NCBI RefSeq assembly: GCF_016894445.1
Contig: NZ_CP056775.1
Span: forward strand, 4,762,001-4,826,000
Direction of reading: 5' to 3'
DNA from: Dyadobacter sandarakinus
GTDB lineage: Bacteria > Bacteroidota > Bacteroidia > Cytophagales > Spirosomataceae
Length of the DNA stretch: 64,000 nucleotides
A program made the position numbers and the translations under genes. The notes below the pieces were generated by a model. It worked only from the letters and a program-made list of their open reading frames with translations, was not told the DNA's origin and ran no database searches. Positions within the stretch are counted from its first letter, which is position 1, and each line of letters opens with the position of its first letter. This document shows, piece after piece, positions 41,664-51,600 of this stretch.

Positions 41664-44414
41664 TTATTCTTTGGTAACAACATTGTCCAGGTTCAGCAGT
41701 ACGTTCGCGGATATGGTCAGTGCGGCCAGCTCGGGGGTTTTGTTTTTTCCGTAAACCAGAATACTGTCCACCTCGGCGGGCTTGTTCTTATAATTGGTTA
41801 ATGCCTCCCTGTAAATCTTCATGAGTACGTCCAGACTTTTATTTCCGATGGGCTGGAATGTGAGCATGCGATAACCTTCGCGCAGCTGCTCCTGAGGCGT
41901 TTTCCCGCGCTTCTTCATGGTTTCGGCCAGCTTCTCGGCAGCTTCCAGGTACACAGGATCATTGAGGGTGACGAGTGCCTGTAAAGGCGTGTTCGTCAGA
42001 ATCCGCCTCGATTGGCAAAATTCCCTGCTCGGGGCATCGAAGGTAGTCATGGAAGGATAAGGTGCCGTGCGTTTCCAATAGGTATATACGCCGCGCCGGT
42101 ACTTGTCCTCGCCCGCACTTACTACCCAGCTTTCACCGCTGTACGGCGACTGCCAGATTTTGTCAGGCTGGGGCGGCATGACGCTCGGCCCGTACATTTT
42201 TTTGGAAATAAGTCCGCTGCACGCCAGCGCCTGATCCCTTACCTGCTCCGCACTTAGCCTTACCCGCGGCCCGCGCGACAGCCAGCGGTTATAAGGGTCT
42301 TCCTCCTGCCGCTGCCGGTCGGTACGGGAGCTCTGGCGGTAGGTAGCCGACATCACAATCCTTTTCAGCAGCTTTTTGACATGCCACTGGTCTTTTTCCA
42401 TAAACTCCACTGCGAGCCAGTCCAGCAGCTCTCGATGGGTAGGTTCAGCACCTTGAGACCCGAAGTCCTCTACGGTTTCCACAATGCCATGGCCAAACAG
42501 CTGCTCCCAGTACCGGTTTACAATCACGCGGGCAGTCAATGCATTCTCCCGGCTCACGATCCATCTGGCCAATCCGAGGCGGTCGCGGGAAAATTCTTTG
42601 GGCATGGGTGCGAGAAGCCTGGGAACATCCGGCTGTACTTCCGCTCCTTTGACCATCCAGTTGCCTCTTACAAAAACATTTGTTTTGCGGGCAAAATCGT
42701 CTTTTCCTTCCCAGATCACCGGCATACTCTCCGCGGGCCGGGTGAGTATGGTGGCATAATCCTGCATGATTTCACTGTATCCCGGCTTATTGGCACCTGG
42801 CAGGGTTTTCTGGAAAGCTGCCCAGGTAATGCGTACCCACTCTTCGGGCGACTTCGTACTGTTCAGTGAAAGAAAAACGTCATGTTTTCCGGTCACCGGA
42901 CTGAGGGGTGAAATGATTACAGTATCCCTCTTGGGGACTTTGATAGTGGATAGTACCGGGCCGTCCAGTTTATCAAGGTGCAGGGTCAGTACTGCATCCT
43001 CAGCTTTGGTTGACACATTCATGACAATACTGCCCGCACCGGTAAGGTTTACATTTGGAATGCGTGCATTACCCCGCCCTTTCACTCCATAGTAGGAAAT
43101 CAGCAGCACCGTCGACTGGTCACCTTTGACAAAATTGTGGGCGTTGATCTTCGGCTCCATCACCCGCATAAAGCGGCTTACTTCCTCCGCCTGGCCGGGC
43201 TCGTATTGTTTGATCCAGGATTTTACCTTTTCAACCCTGGCGGAGTCTTCCCCTTTGTAAAAACGTAATTTGGGCCACTCGTCCCATACATCCTCATCCC
43301 GCGCATTGTTGAAAAATGCCATGTACTTGTAATAATCTTCATGGTTGATCGGATCATACGGGTGACTATGGCACTGAATGCATGCAAATGTGGTACCCTG
43401 CCAAACTTCCCAGGTTGTATTCACACGGTCAATCAAAGCGGCAGTACGAAATTCCTCGTCGTCGGTACCGCCTTCATTGTTGGTCATGGTATTGCGGTGA
43501 AAACCGGTTGCAATGATGTTGTCGTCGGAAGGAAGCCCGTCTTTCTGCTCCGGCAGTAAATCACCGGCAAGCTGTTCAATGGTAAACTGGTCGAAGGGTT
43601 TGTCAGCATTGAAAGATTTAAGAACATAATCCCGGTAGCGCCACATGGTACGTCCGCCGTCACTTTCATAGCCCTTGGTATCGGCATACCTCGCCAGGTC
43701 CATCCACATAGAGGTCCAGCGCTCGCCGTAAGCCGGATTTTTCAGCAGCCGGTCTACCACTTTTTCGTAAGCGTCAGGAGCGGGATCATTTACAAAGTTC
43801 CGTACCTCCTGCTCGGTAGGCGGCAGGCCAGTCAGGTCGAGGCTGACGCGCCGGATCAGGGTTGCACGATCGGCTTCGGGAGAGAAGGTGAGGTTGTTTT
43901 CTTTTAGTTTTTCAAGAACAAAATGATCGATGTCGCCAGTAGGCCAATGCGATTCGTCCCAGTTGAGCAGGCCATAAAGGTTCCGGATGCTGCGGGTAGC
44001 GGGCACTTCCGGTCGTTCGATACGCTTGTATGACCAGTGCGTATCCCACTGAGCGCCCTCATTGATCCATTGCTTTAAAATCTCGATTTCATTTTCTTTG
44101 AGCGGCGTGCCGTTTTTGGGCATTTTCTCATCCGGGTCCTCGGATACGATGCGGCGGATCATTTCACTGGCGTCTGCATTGCCGCGTACTACGGGGATTT
44201 TTCCGGATTTGCCGGGTTCAAGCATTTCGTGCTCAAAAAGAAAGCTTACATCACCCGCCTTTTTGACACCTCCATGGCAGCCCATGCAATGCTTGTTCAG
44301 GATCGGCTTTACCTCGGCATTATAATCCACCCGGTGTCCGAACCAGTCCGGCCATGTAAAGGAAGATATCAGAATGGCAACGATGCCCAACCCTATGAAA
44401 ATCCTTTTATTCAT
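41664..44414 (-). CDS. Planctomycete-type cytochrome c with DUF1549 and DUF1553 domains
   Basis: A 916-residue exported protein: an N-terminal signal helix (IGLGIVAILISSFTWP), a cytochrome domain with CMGCHGG (about 42-48) and a distal PKNGTPL Met/ligand region, DUF1549 (about 165-375, RVSLDLTGLPPTEQEV and YADTKGYESDGGRTMWRYRDYV), a beta-rich middle, and DUF1553 (about 620-880, RDRLGLARWIVSRENALTARVIVNRYWEQLFG and QALVTLNDPVYLEAAEKLAE). A second CxxCH motif, CIQCH, lies near residue 347. The family is abundant in planctomycetes and tied to degradation of complex polysaccharides. Confidence 0.92.
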   Translation of the reverse strand: MNKRIFIGLGIVAILISSFTWPDWFGHRVDYNAEVKPILNKHCMGCHGGVKKAGDVSFLFEHEMLEPGKSGKIPVVRGNADASEMIRRIVSEDPDEKMPKNGTPLKENEIEILKQWINEGAQWDTHWSYKRIERPEVPATRSIRNLYGLLNWDESHWPTGDIDHFVLEKLKENNLTFSPEADRATLIRRVSLDLTGLPPTEQEVRNFVNDPAPDAYEKVVDRLLKNPAYGERWTSMWMDLARYADTKGYESDGGRTMWRYRDYVLKSFNADKPFDQFTIEQLAGDLLPEQKDGLPSDDNIIATGFHRNTMTNNEGGTDDEEFRTAALIDRVNTTWEVWQGTTFACIQCHSHPYDPINHEDYYKYMAFFNNARDEDVWDEWPKLRFYKGEDSARVEKVKSWIKQYEPGQAEEVSRFMRVMEPKINAHNFVKGDQSTVLLISYYGVKGRGNARIPNVNLTGAGSIVMNVSTKAEDAVLTLHLDKLDGPVLSTIKVPKRDTVIISPLSPVTGKHDVFLSLNSTKSPEEWVRITWAAFQKTLPGANKPGYSEIMQDYATILTRPAESMPVIWEGKDDFARKTNVFVRGNWMVKGAEVQPDVPRLLAPMPKEFSRDRLGLARWIVSRENALTARVIVNRYWEQLFGHGIVETVEDFGSQGAEPTHRELLDWLAVEFMEKDQWHVKKLLKRIVMSATYRQSSRTDRQRQEEDPYNRWLSRGPRVRLSAEQVRDQALACSGLISKKMYGPSVMPPQPDKIWQSPYSGESWVVSAGEDKYRRGVYTYWKRTAPYPSMTTFDAPSREFCQSRRILTNTPLQALVTLNDPVYLEAAEKLAETMKKRGKTPQEQLREGYRMLTFQPIGNKSLDVLMKIYREALTNYKNKPAEVDSILVYGKNKTPELAALTISANVLLNLDNVVTKE

Positions 44415-44452
44415 TGATGATCAGATTGATTGTGCCCTACTAAAAATACGTC

Positions 44453-44480
44453 GGCAGGCGCTTTGAACCAAACGCCTGCC
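44453..44480 (-). terminator. Hairpin between the dioxygenase-like and cytochrome genes
   Basis: GGCAGGCG (44453-44460) and CGCCTGCC (44473-44480) form a perfect 8-bp stem with further TTTG/CAAA pairing inside. On the minus strand a TATTTTTAG run follows six bases later. It may be a weak terminator or a transcript-processing hairpin. Confidence 0.4.
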
Positions 44481-44565
44481 CAAAACTTCCCGGATGTTAA
44501 AAGAATAGCATTTCGCGTGCATACTGATCAGTCACCCGCCTTCGCACCATTGTACCTTGCGGATT

Positions 44566-45384
44566 CTACAAGATCACCGGATTCAGAGCCGAACTAACAG
44601 GTTCGCCTGCGGGCATGCCGCATATCCACCGCTGGCGGTCGGCTTCCTGGTGCTGGTTTTTGGGTTCTGTAATGCGTGCACCGTCGGCTACGTAAATAAT
44701 TGTCATGACCTCGCGCATCGTGGCTTCCGAAAGGTTGCCGGGTGCCGAGTGGAGCGTCCAGCCATAATGCCAGGTTGCGTCACCGGCCTGCATGGTCTTG
44801 GCGCGATGTACGGGATATCCTTTTTCTGCAATAAACTTTTCCAGTGCAGCTTCCGACTCGTCCGAAATGGGCATATTTTCAATAAAACCTTGCCGGTGCG
44901 AGCCGGACGCGAAGGTCAGCATGCCCAGATCCTCGGTGATATCGATCAGCGGCATCCACATGGTTACCGTGTTGCTGGTATTTACGGGCCAGTAATACTG
45001 GTCCTGGTGCCAGGGCGTAAGTCCGCCGCCAGGTTCCTTGTACAAGGCCTGATCATGGTAAATGCGTACGTTTTCCACTCCCAGGAGGCTTGCGGCAATG
45101 CCGGCAAAACGTTTGGCAAGTGTAAATGCCCTGACATTTTCGTCCACCTCCCAGAGGTTCATAATCTGCAGAAATGCCTTGCCGTAGGTATCACGCTCTT
45201 CCAGCTTTCTCTTTTCCGTATTGAAGCGGCCGGCTGCATGGTTGATGATGTCGCGGTAGTAACTTACCTCGGCTTTGTCGAGTACGTTCGGGATCAGCAC
45301 ATGGCCGTTTTCCCTGAATTTCGCAATCTGTTCAAGAGTAACCTGGCGGGCCGTACCGAGGTCGGGTGTGGTGAGCGACATCAT
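44566..45384 (-). CDS. Phytanoyl-CoA dioxygenase (PhyH) family protein
   Basis: A 272-residue Fe(II)/2-oxoglutarate oxygenase. The metal ligands are His126 and Asp128 (WHQDQYY) and His212 (LHSAPGN), with Arg224 placed to bind 2-oxoglutarate. PhyH proteins hydroxylate varied small molecules; in this context the substrate may be part of a glycan or a plant/animal metabolite, but nothing in the sequence decides. It precedes the cytochrome/DUF1501 run by about 150 bases and is divergent from an AraC regulator, which is the likely controller. Confidence 0.9.
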   Translation of the reverse strand: MMSLTTPDLGTARQVTLEQIAKFRENGHVLIPNVLDKAEVSYYRDIINHAAGRFNTEKRKLEERDTYGKAFLQIMNLWEVDENVRAFTLAKRFAGIAASLLGVENVRIYHDQALYKEPGGGLTPWHQDQYYWPVNTSNTVTMWMPLIDITEDLGMLTFASGSHRQGFIENMPISDESEAALEKFIAEKGYPVHRAKTMQAGDATWHYGWTLHSAPGNLSEATMREVMTIIYVADGARITEPKNQHQEADRQRWICGMPAGEPVSSALNPVIL

Positions 45385-45528
45385 AGGGTAAAAAATATTT
45401 AAGGGTCAGGAATAATCAGTATTCAAATTTCGCCCATTCAATAAAATTTAATAAGGAGGATTATGGCTGGTTTATGGTGTATTTTACCAATTTTAGAAGT
45501 GACGCCTGTTAATTGAATAATATAGTCG

Positions 45529-46398
45529 ATGAATAAGCCGCAACTCGAAAGCCTGAATCACAGCTCGGGCGCATCCTTCCTGGTCAATAATTTTGTCCTG
45601 GAAAAGTTTACCGTACCCTATCACTTTCATCCTGAGTTTGAACTGACGCTGATTATAGCAGGGAAAGGCAAGAGATATGTGGGCAAAAACATGCAGGACT
45701 TCGGACCTGGCGACCTGGTACTGCTGGGTGCCGACCTGCCGCATTGCTGGAAATCGGAAGGTGAGGAGGAGCCCGACGCACATGCAGAATCCATCGTGGT
45801 ACAGTTCGAAAAGGATTTTCTGGGAAGAGCGTTTTTTGATAAACCCGAGCTGACACAGGTTAATAACCTCTTAAAGACCAGCAGCTGTGGGATTTGTTTT
45901 CAAAAAAATACGGCTGATACAGCAGCTGAAAAAATGGCACAACTTGCCAGGGAAGAAGGCGCATTCAGAAAAATGATGCTGCTGCTCGATATCCTCGACT
46001 TTCTCGCAAGGTCTGACGAATATGTACTGCTCGACCATAGTGAAACGGTAGCGCGCCAGCTCAGCAGCGACAAGGAACGCATCAACAAGGCTATGGGCTA
46101 CATTGTGGAAAACTTCAGGAGCAATATTGTGCTGAAAGAGGTGGCTGCAGTAGTAAGTATGTCCCCGAATGCTTTCTGCAGGTATTTCAAAAAGGCGAGC
46201 GGAAAAACCTTTTTTGAAACGGTTATCGACTACCGGATCAACTTTGCAGTGCAGCAGCTGCTGTCAACAGAAAAAGCCGTTTCCGACATTGCGTTGGAAA
46301 GCGGCTTTAATGATGTGTCACATTTTTATAAACTCTTCAGAAAACGAATGAAAGTCAGTCCGCTGAGTTACCGGAAAAACTTTCATCGCGGTCTGTAA
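45529..46398 (+). CDS. AraC family regulator with cupin sensor domain
   Basis: A 289-residue regulator: an N-terminal cupin (about 25-95; PYHFHPEFELTLIIAGKGKRYVG and FGPGDLVLLGADLPHCW) that could bind a sugar, and a C-terminal AraC double helix-turn-helix (about 190-285; VVSMSPNAFCRYFKKASGKTFFETV, DIALESGFNDVSHFYKLFRKRMKVSPLSYRK). It is divergent from the dioxygenase/cytochrome/rhamnose-mutarotase genes with a 144-base shared AT-rich control region, and most likely activates them in response to a sugar. Confidence 0.93.
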   Translation: MNKPQLESLNHSSGASFLVNNFVLEKFTVPYHFHPEFELTLIIAGKGKRYVGKNMQDFGPGDLVLLGADLPHCWKSEGEEEPDAHAESIVVQFEKDFLGRAFFDKPELTQVNNLLKTSSCGICFQKNTADTAAEKMAQLAREEGAFRKMMLLLDILDFLARSDEYVLLDHSETVARQLSSDKERINKAMGYIVENFRSNIVLKEVAAVVSMSPNAFCRYFKKASGKTFFETVIDYRINFAVQQLLSTEKAVSDIALESGFNDVSHFYKLFRKRMKVSPLSYRKNFHRGL

Positions 46399-46404
46399 TT
46401 CTGC

Positions 46405-47760
46405 CTAGTACGTGTCTTCCACGATTCCCAGGTAGTTGTATGGCGTCAGCGCACGCAGTTCTTCCCTGATTTTTTCAGATACGTCCAGGGTTTCAATAAA
46501 GCGCGAAATAGAATCATGCGTGATTTTTTCGTTGGTGCGCGTGAGTTCTTTCAGCGCCTCATAAGGCTTGGGATAGCTTTCGCGACGCAGGATCGTCTGG
46601 ATCGCTTCGGCCACCACGGCCCAGTTATCTTCCAGGTCAGCTTTCAGTATTTCGCCATTCAGCTCCACTTTACCAAGCCCTTTCAGGAGCGAGTTGAGGG
46701 CGATGGCCAGGTGGGCCAGTGGTACGCCGATGTTCCTCAGTACCGTAGAGTCTGTGAGGTCACGTTGCAACCGCGATATGGGCAGCTTGGCTGCAAAGTG
46801 CTCGAAAAGTGCAGTGGCCAGCCCGAGATTACCCTCCGAATTTTCAAAGTCGATGGGGTTGACCTTGTGCGGCATGGCCGAGGAGCCAACTTCACCCGCC
46901 TTGATCTTCTGTTTGAAATACCCCATTGAAATATAGGTCCACATATCCCGGTTCAGGTCGGTCAGGATCGTGTTGAGCCTTTTGAGACAGTCGAAAATTG
47001 CTGCAAGGTTGTCGTAATGTTCGATCTGCGTGGTATGGCGGCTGCGTTTGAGTCCCAGGCCCTCCACAAAATGATTTGCAAATCCCATCCAGTCCTGCTT
47101 GGGATAAGCCACATGATGCGCATTGAAATTACCCGTAGCCCCGCCGAACTTAGCCGAATGCGGGATCTTATCCAGCATTTCCAGCTGGCGTTCCAGCCTT
47201 TCCACAAACACCCTGAACTCCTTGCCCACGCGGGTAGGGGAAGCCGGCTGACCGTGTGTGAATGCCAGCATCGGTACGTTTTTCCATTCAATGGTCATCC
47301 TTTTGAGTACAAAAAGCACCTGCCGGAAAAGCGGCTTGATCTGCCGCTCCATGGCATCTTTGAGCATCAGCGGAATCGCCGTGTTATTGATATCCTGGGA
47401 AGTAAGTCCAAAGTGGATAAATTCCTGGCAGGACTCAATACCCAGTTTCTCAAACTCTTCTTTGATAAAATACTCTACTGCCTTAACATCGTGGTTAGTT
47501 ACCTTTTCTATATCCTTGATGTGCAATGCATTTTCTTCATTGAAGTCCTCATAAATCTTGCGCAGCGAAGCGTACTTCTTTTTATCAAACTCGGCAAGCT
47601 GAGGCAGAGGAATTTCGCAGAGGGCTATGAAGTACTCTATTTCTACATAAACCCGGTAATATATTAGGGCATATTCCGAAAAATAAGCTGAGAGTTCTGA
47701 TACTTGTTTGTAATACCGGCCATCCACAGGCGAGATCGCCGTAAGTTGATTTAAAGACAT
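46405..47760 (-). CDS. purB: Adenylosuccinate lyase
   Basis: A 451-residue fumarase/aspartase-superfamily lyase acting twice in purine synthesis (SAICAR to AICAR, adenylosuccinate to AMP). The superfamily signature GSSAMPHKVNPIDFENSEGN is intact, with catalytic His regions in HGQPASPTRVGKEF and FIHFGLTSQDINNT. It starts at the ATG at 47760; the frame's TTG three codons earlier is less likely. The end is only six bases from the convergent AraC gene's stop. Confidence 0.97.
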   Translation of the reverse strand: MSLNQLTAISPVDGRYYKQVSELSAYFSEYALIYYRVYVEIEYFIALCEIPLPQLAEFDKKKYASLRKIYEDFNEENALHIKDIEKVTNHDVKAVEYFIKEEFEKLGIESCQEFIHFGLTSQDINNTAIPLMLKDAMERQIKPLFRQVLFVLKRMTIEWKNVPMLAFTHGQPASPTRVGKEFRVFVERLERQLEMLDKIPHSAKFGGATGNFNAHHVAYPKQDWMGFANHFVEGLGLKRSRHTTQIEHYDNLAAIFDCLKRLNTILTDLNRDMWTYISMGYFKQKIKAGEVGSSAMPHKVNPIDFENSEGNLGLATALFEHFAAKLPISRLQRDLTDSTVLRNIGVPLAHLAIALNSLLKGLGKVELNGEILKADLEDNWAVVAEAIQTILRRESYPKPYEALKELTRTNEKITHDSISRFIETLDVSEKIREELRALTPYNYLGIVEDTY

Positions 47761-47789
47761 GATTTTCAATACGAAACTTGATTACCAGG

Positions 47790-47797
47790 CAAAGTTA
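47790..47797 (-). promoter_or_regulatory. Candidate -7 element for purB
   Basis: TAACTTTG on the minus strand, 30 bases before the purB ATG, matches TAnnTTTG; followed by C as is common. No matching TTTG further upstream. Confidence 0.45.
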
Positions 47798-47907
47798 CTA
47801 CAAAACACCATCGAAAAAATGGTAAAAAATGCCGGAAGAATTCTTTTTGGCATTTGAGACAGATGAAGTAAAACTTTTCATATACAGTACACTTAAACCG
47901 TTTTCCA

Positions 47908-48648
47908 ATGCAACCTTCTCCTTTTCTTGGTGAGCTCGTAGGTACCATGGTGCTCATTTTGCTGGGCAATGGCGTGGTGGCCAATGTTATTTTAAATAAA
48001 ACAAAAGGAGAAAGCTCCGGCTGGATTGTCATTACGGCCGGCTGGGGTTTTGCGGTGATGATCGGGATTTTCACTGCCAATGCATTCGGGAGCGCCGCTG
48101 CTCATCTCAACCCTGCCGTGACCATCGGGTTTGCCGTCCTGAAAAGGGATTACAGCCTTGTATCGACATTCCTGCCCGCTCAGCTGATCGGGGCTATTCT
48201 CGGGGCGGTGCTGGTGTGGCTGCAATACCTGCCGCACTGGGCAGTTACAGAAAACCAGGGCACAAAGCTGGCCTGCTTTGCCACAAGTCCTGCTATCCGG
48301 CAATCGGGATCTAACTTCATCAGCGAGTTTATCGCCACATTTCTGCTGATTGTGGGCGTGGTGGCAATTGGTTACGCCGGTACTTCAGATCCCGAAAAAG
48401 GCGGGATCCCTTCCGGGATCACGCCTTATCTGGTAGGAATGCTGGTTTGGAGCCTGGGACTTTCGCTGGGCGGCACTACGGGCTATGCCATTAATCCCGT
48501 GCGCGACCTGGGTCCAAGGATCGCACATGCCATGCTGCCTGTTTCGGGTAAAGGCAGCTCTGAATGGGCCTATGGCTGGATTCCGGTCATTGCGCCTTTG
48601 GCTGGTGCCGCCATTGCCGGACTGATCCTGCGCGCATTTAATTTCTGA
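47908..48648 (+). CDS. glpF: MIP family channel, glycerol facilitator-like
   Basis: A 246-residue six-helix channel of the aquaporin family. The first pore motif is standard (LNPAVTIG); the second is INPVRDLGPR, with Val in place of the Ala of NPA. The Asp-Leu-Gly-Pro-Arg tail and the wide loop E fit glycerol facilitators rather than water channels. It should allow passive glycerol entry. No glpK or glpD is adjacent. Its stop is two bases from the convergent macroglobulin gene's stop. Confidence 0.88.
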   Translation: MQPSPFLGELVGTMVLILLGNGVVANVILNKTKGESSGWIVITAGWGFAVMIGIFTANAFGSAAAHLNPAVTIGFAVLKRDYSLVSTFLPAQLIGAILGAVLVWLQYLPHWAVTENQGTKLACFATSPAIRQSGSNFISEFIATFLLIVGVVAIGYAGTSDPEKGGIPSGITPYLVGMLVWSLGLSLGGTTGYAINPVRDLGPRIAHAMLPVSGKGSSEWAYGWIPVIAPLAGAAIAGLILRAFNF

Positions 48649-48650
48649 TC

Positions 48651-51600
48651 TTACTCTACCCTGATCCTGCCGCCGCCCGAGTAGCTGTGGTACTCGCCCT
48701 GGTACATGGCATCCGCGGCGGCAGGTCCTACGGTGAACGTTCCCTTTGATACCGCCCTTACCTGGTAGTAAAACATTGTCTTTTGGGCCCCTGCATGGGT
48801 AAACAAATGCAGCCTGTCGTCGCGCACGTCAAAGTATTGGGGTATTGCTGCATTTTTAATCCACGGCATTTCGCGTGGCTCGGTAAGGCGCGGGTTTTCA
48901 ATCTCAAACCCAGCCGGCAGCAGGTCCGTAATCACGACGTTATCAACAGGCAATCCATTCAGGGTCGACAGGGTCAGCCTGACTACAATAAGATCATTTT
49001 GCCTGATCTGTTTCACGGGCGAGCCATCGCGTCCCAGGAACTCCCGGCGGATCACCAGGCCCTGGTCTTCTTCGGTATAGCTTCCTGTGGCCGACATTCC
49101 TTCCGTTTCGGCAAACCAGTACAATGTGCCGGAGCCTGCGGTTTGAAGCTGCACTTTCTGGTTGAGAATGCCGGTGGTCAGCCTTAGTTCCCTACCCGAA
49201 AAGTCTGCCAGTTTTTTTCCATTCACATGTACAGCCGCCGTCACGGTTGAGCCTGCGGTTTTGCGTGCTACTTTCCCCAGCGCCAGCACGGCAAATGCCG
49301 CCTCCTGCGTGTTGATGTAAGCGGCTGATTGTATAACCTTTGACAGTTGCCGGGCCAGTGCGGGTATTTGGAGGTTGTCGGCATCACTTTCCAGCAAGGT
49401 GTTGAGTACCAGCGCCATGTTCCGTAAAGGAGAAGAGTAGCTTTCATCCCAGCGGCTGTCCTGTCTTTCAGGGATATATTGTTTTGGTAAAAGGGAAGCA
49501 AAGCTCCGCGGATCGCCCGAAAGCTGGAATGCGCCTGCCAGCATGTACCTCGATTCGAGGGTGAGCAGCTGCTGATTTTGCTTGTAGTAATTCATTGCTG
49601 CCCGGTTGGGATGCCCGGTAAATGCCAGTACATACAGGGAGTAAATCGCTTCCCGCCGGGCCATTGTTTTCCGTATCTGAGATCCTCCGGACGGTTCGCT
49701 TCCGTAAGCCAGTCCGTGACCGGTAGTGGCCACTACGATCTCCTTGCTCGCCGGACTGCCCGTTTTTCGTGTCAGGTAATCGATTGCCTGGCTTACCGTT
49801 TTACCATTTACTTCGAACCCGGCGCGGCGTGCCTCTTCCAGGAAATGCAATGCATAAGCCGTGGCCCACCAATCTTCCGAAGTAGCTCCGGGCCACATGC
49901 CCATTCCGCCGCTGAACAGTTGCAGCGACTCGGCTTTTTTGATCGCCTGCTGCACATTCGTGACGGGATTAAAGTCGCTGGCCCCACTTCTGGCCTGGTA
50001 CACCGGCGCGGCCATGGCTTTGGTAAGGTCGGCGAAGTACAGCTGCGGAAATGCCTTTGAAACTGTTTGTTCCAGGCAGCCGTAAGGGTAGCCGAGCAAC
50101 GTTGCCAGTGCTTTGCCGCCCTGCACAAGGGGCGACCTGCCCAGTACGAGCCGGGCGCGGCTGGTACTGAGAATGAATGAAGATTTAAAATCAATCGTAG
50201 CCTGTTTCCCCGCGGCTACCGATCCCGAGCTGCTTGTTTTCAGCAGGGGAGATGCAGGTCGTACATTCAGGTCAGTTTGGTGGATAAATGTTTCACCATG
50301 CGCTGTAACCTTCACGGTCAGCTGCCCTGTACCGATCGCCTGTGCAGCCCGAACATCAAAAACCGCCCGTCCTTCTTTGCCGGGAGCGATGGACATCTTT
50401 TGCACAACCGGCAGCTTACCCGCCGCCAAAGCACCATTCATTTGAAGCGAAATGGTAGCGTCGGCGGTTTTCTTCTCGGTATTGCTGATGTTGACGGGCA
50501 GCGTAAGCTCATCGCCCGGACTCAGGAAGCGTGGTGCGCCCGTGCTGATCACAATAGGATCAGCTACTTTCATGTTCCTTGTAGCAGACCCGAAAGCATT
50601 GTCTTTGTAGGCTACTGCCATAATGCGGAGGTCGCCGCTGAACTGGGGTACATTCACGTCAAAAGTGGCATTGCCGCTGCCGTCAGCCGTAAGTACGCCA
50701 CTCCAGAACGCCACAAGCTCGGTACGTCCGTTGCTCAGGGGATTAATCCTCCGTTCCAGATCGTAGCCATCACCTCCGGAGCTGGAAGCGCCCGATATTT
50801 TCAGTTCAGGGAAAAGCTGTGCGTACAAGTCGTGGCTGGTAACTTCCAGGGCTCTTTTTTGATAAAAATGACCGTAAATATCCGGCGTGTTAAATCTTTT
50901 GATCTGCAAAATTCCCTCATCCACCACGGCTACCGTCAGCTGTGCATTGGGCCGTGTTTTAATCTGAATGTGCTGGCGGGTTTTGGAGCGCGATTTTTCG
51001 GCTGCCGTGATGGTTACGGGCAGCTTACGGTCGGGCTCTTCCAGCATAATGGGTATAAAACCATGTGCTACGGTCAGCGGAAGATCTGAATTATCCAGCG
51101 GGCGAATGAGCGTGGCGGTGACAAATACATTGGGTAAGTAGCTGTCCTTTAAAGCAATTTTAAGCTCGGCAGCCTTTTTCTGGGTGGTCAGTACATGCTG
51201 TTCCAGCACGTTGTTGCGTTCAACGGTCACCAGCAGCCTGCCATCGAAGGGCGTTTTAAAAAGCACTTTTGCCGACTCGCCGGTATGGTATACAGGCTTG
51301 TCGGTTTCCATCAGTATGCGGCCTTCCCTGCTTACTTCAAAGGAAGAATATTCAGTATTGGCATAACCGTATGCGTAAAATCCGGTACTGGTATAATGCA
51401 AGGCTCCCGGCCTTCTGACACGTACCTCATACTCTCCCGACACGGTGGGCACATACCGGAAACTTCCTTTTCCGGCAGCCAGGTTCAGGTTTTGCGTGTA
51501 TACCGTTTTCTCGCTTTTTCGGGATGTATAGCGAAGGGTTTCATATTGCTTTTCAACTACAGTCTGGTATTCCATTTTGATTACCTCCACCTGGGCCGTC

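Noticed and set aside
40303-41754. Plus-strand 483-codon open frame antisense to the DUF1501 gene
   Set aside because: It is the complement of a strongly conserved exported protein gene, its product matches no family I know and has His/Arg/Ala-rich low-complexity composition typical of a shadow frame.
44557-45402. Plus-strand 281-codon frame opposite the dioxygenase-like gene
   Set aside because: The minus-strand frame has the full Fe(II)/2-oxoglutarate ligand set; the opposite frame has no family features.
45463-45516. 17-codon frame with AGGAGG just upstream, before the AraC gene at 45529
   Set aside because: The AGGAGG is only three bases from the ATG, too close for good initiation, the peptide has no regulatory codon pattern and no terminator follows; probably chance.
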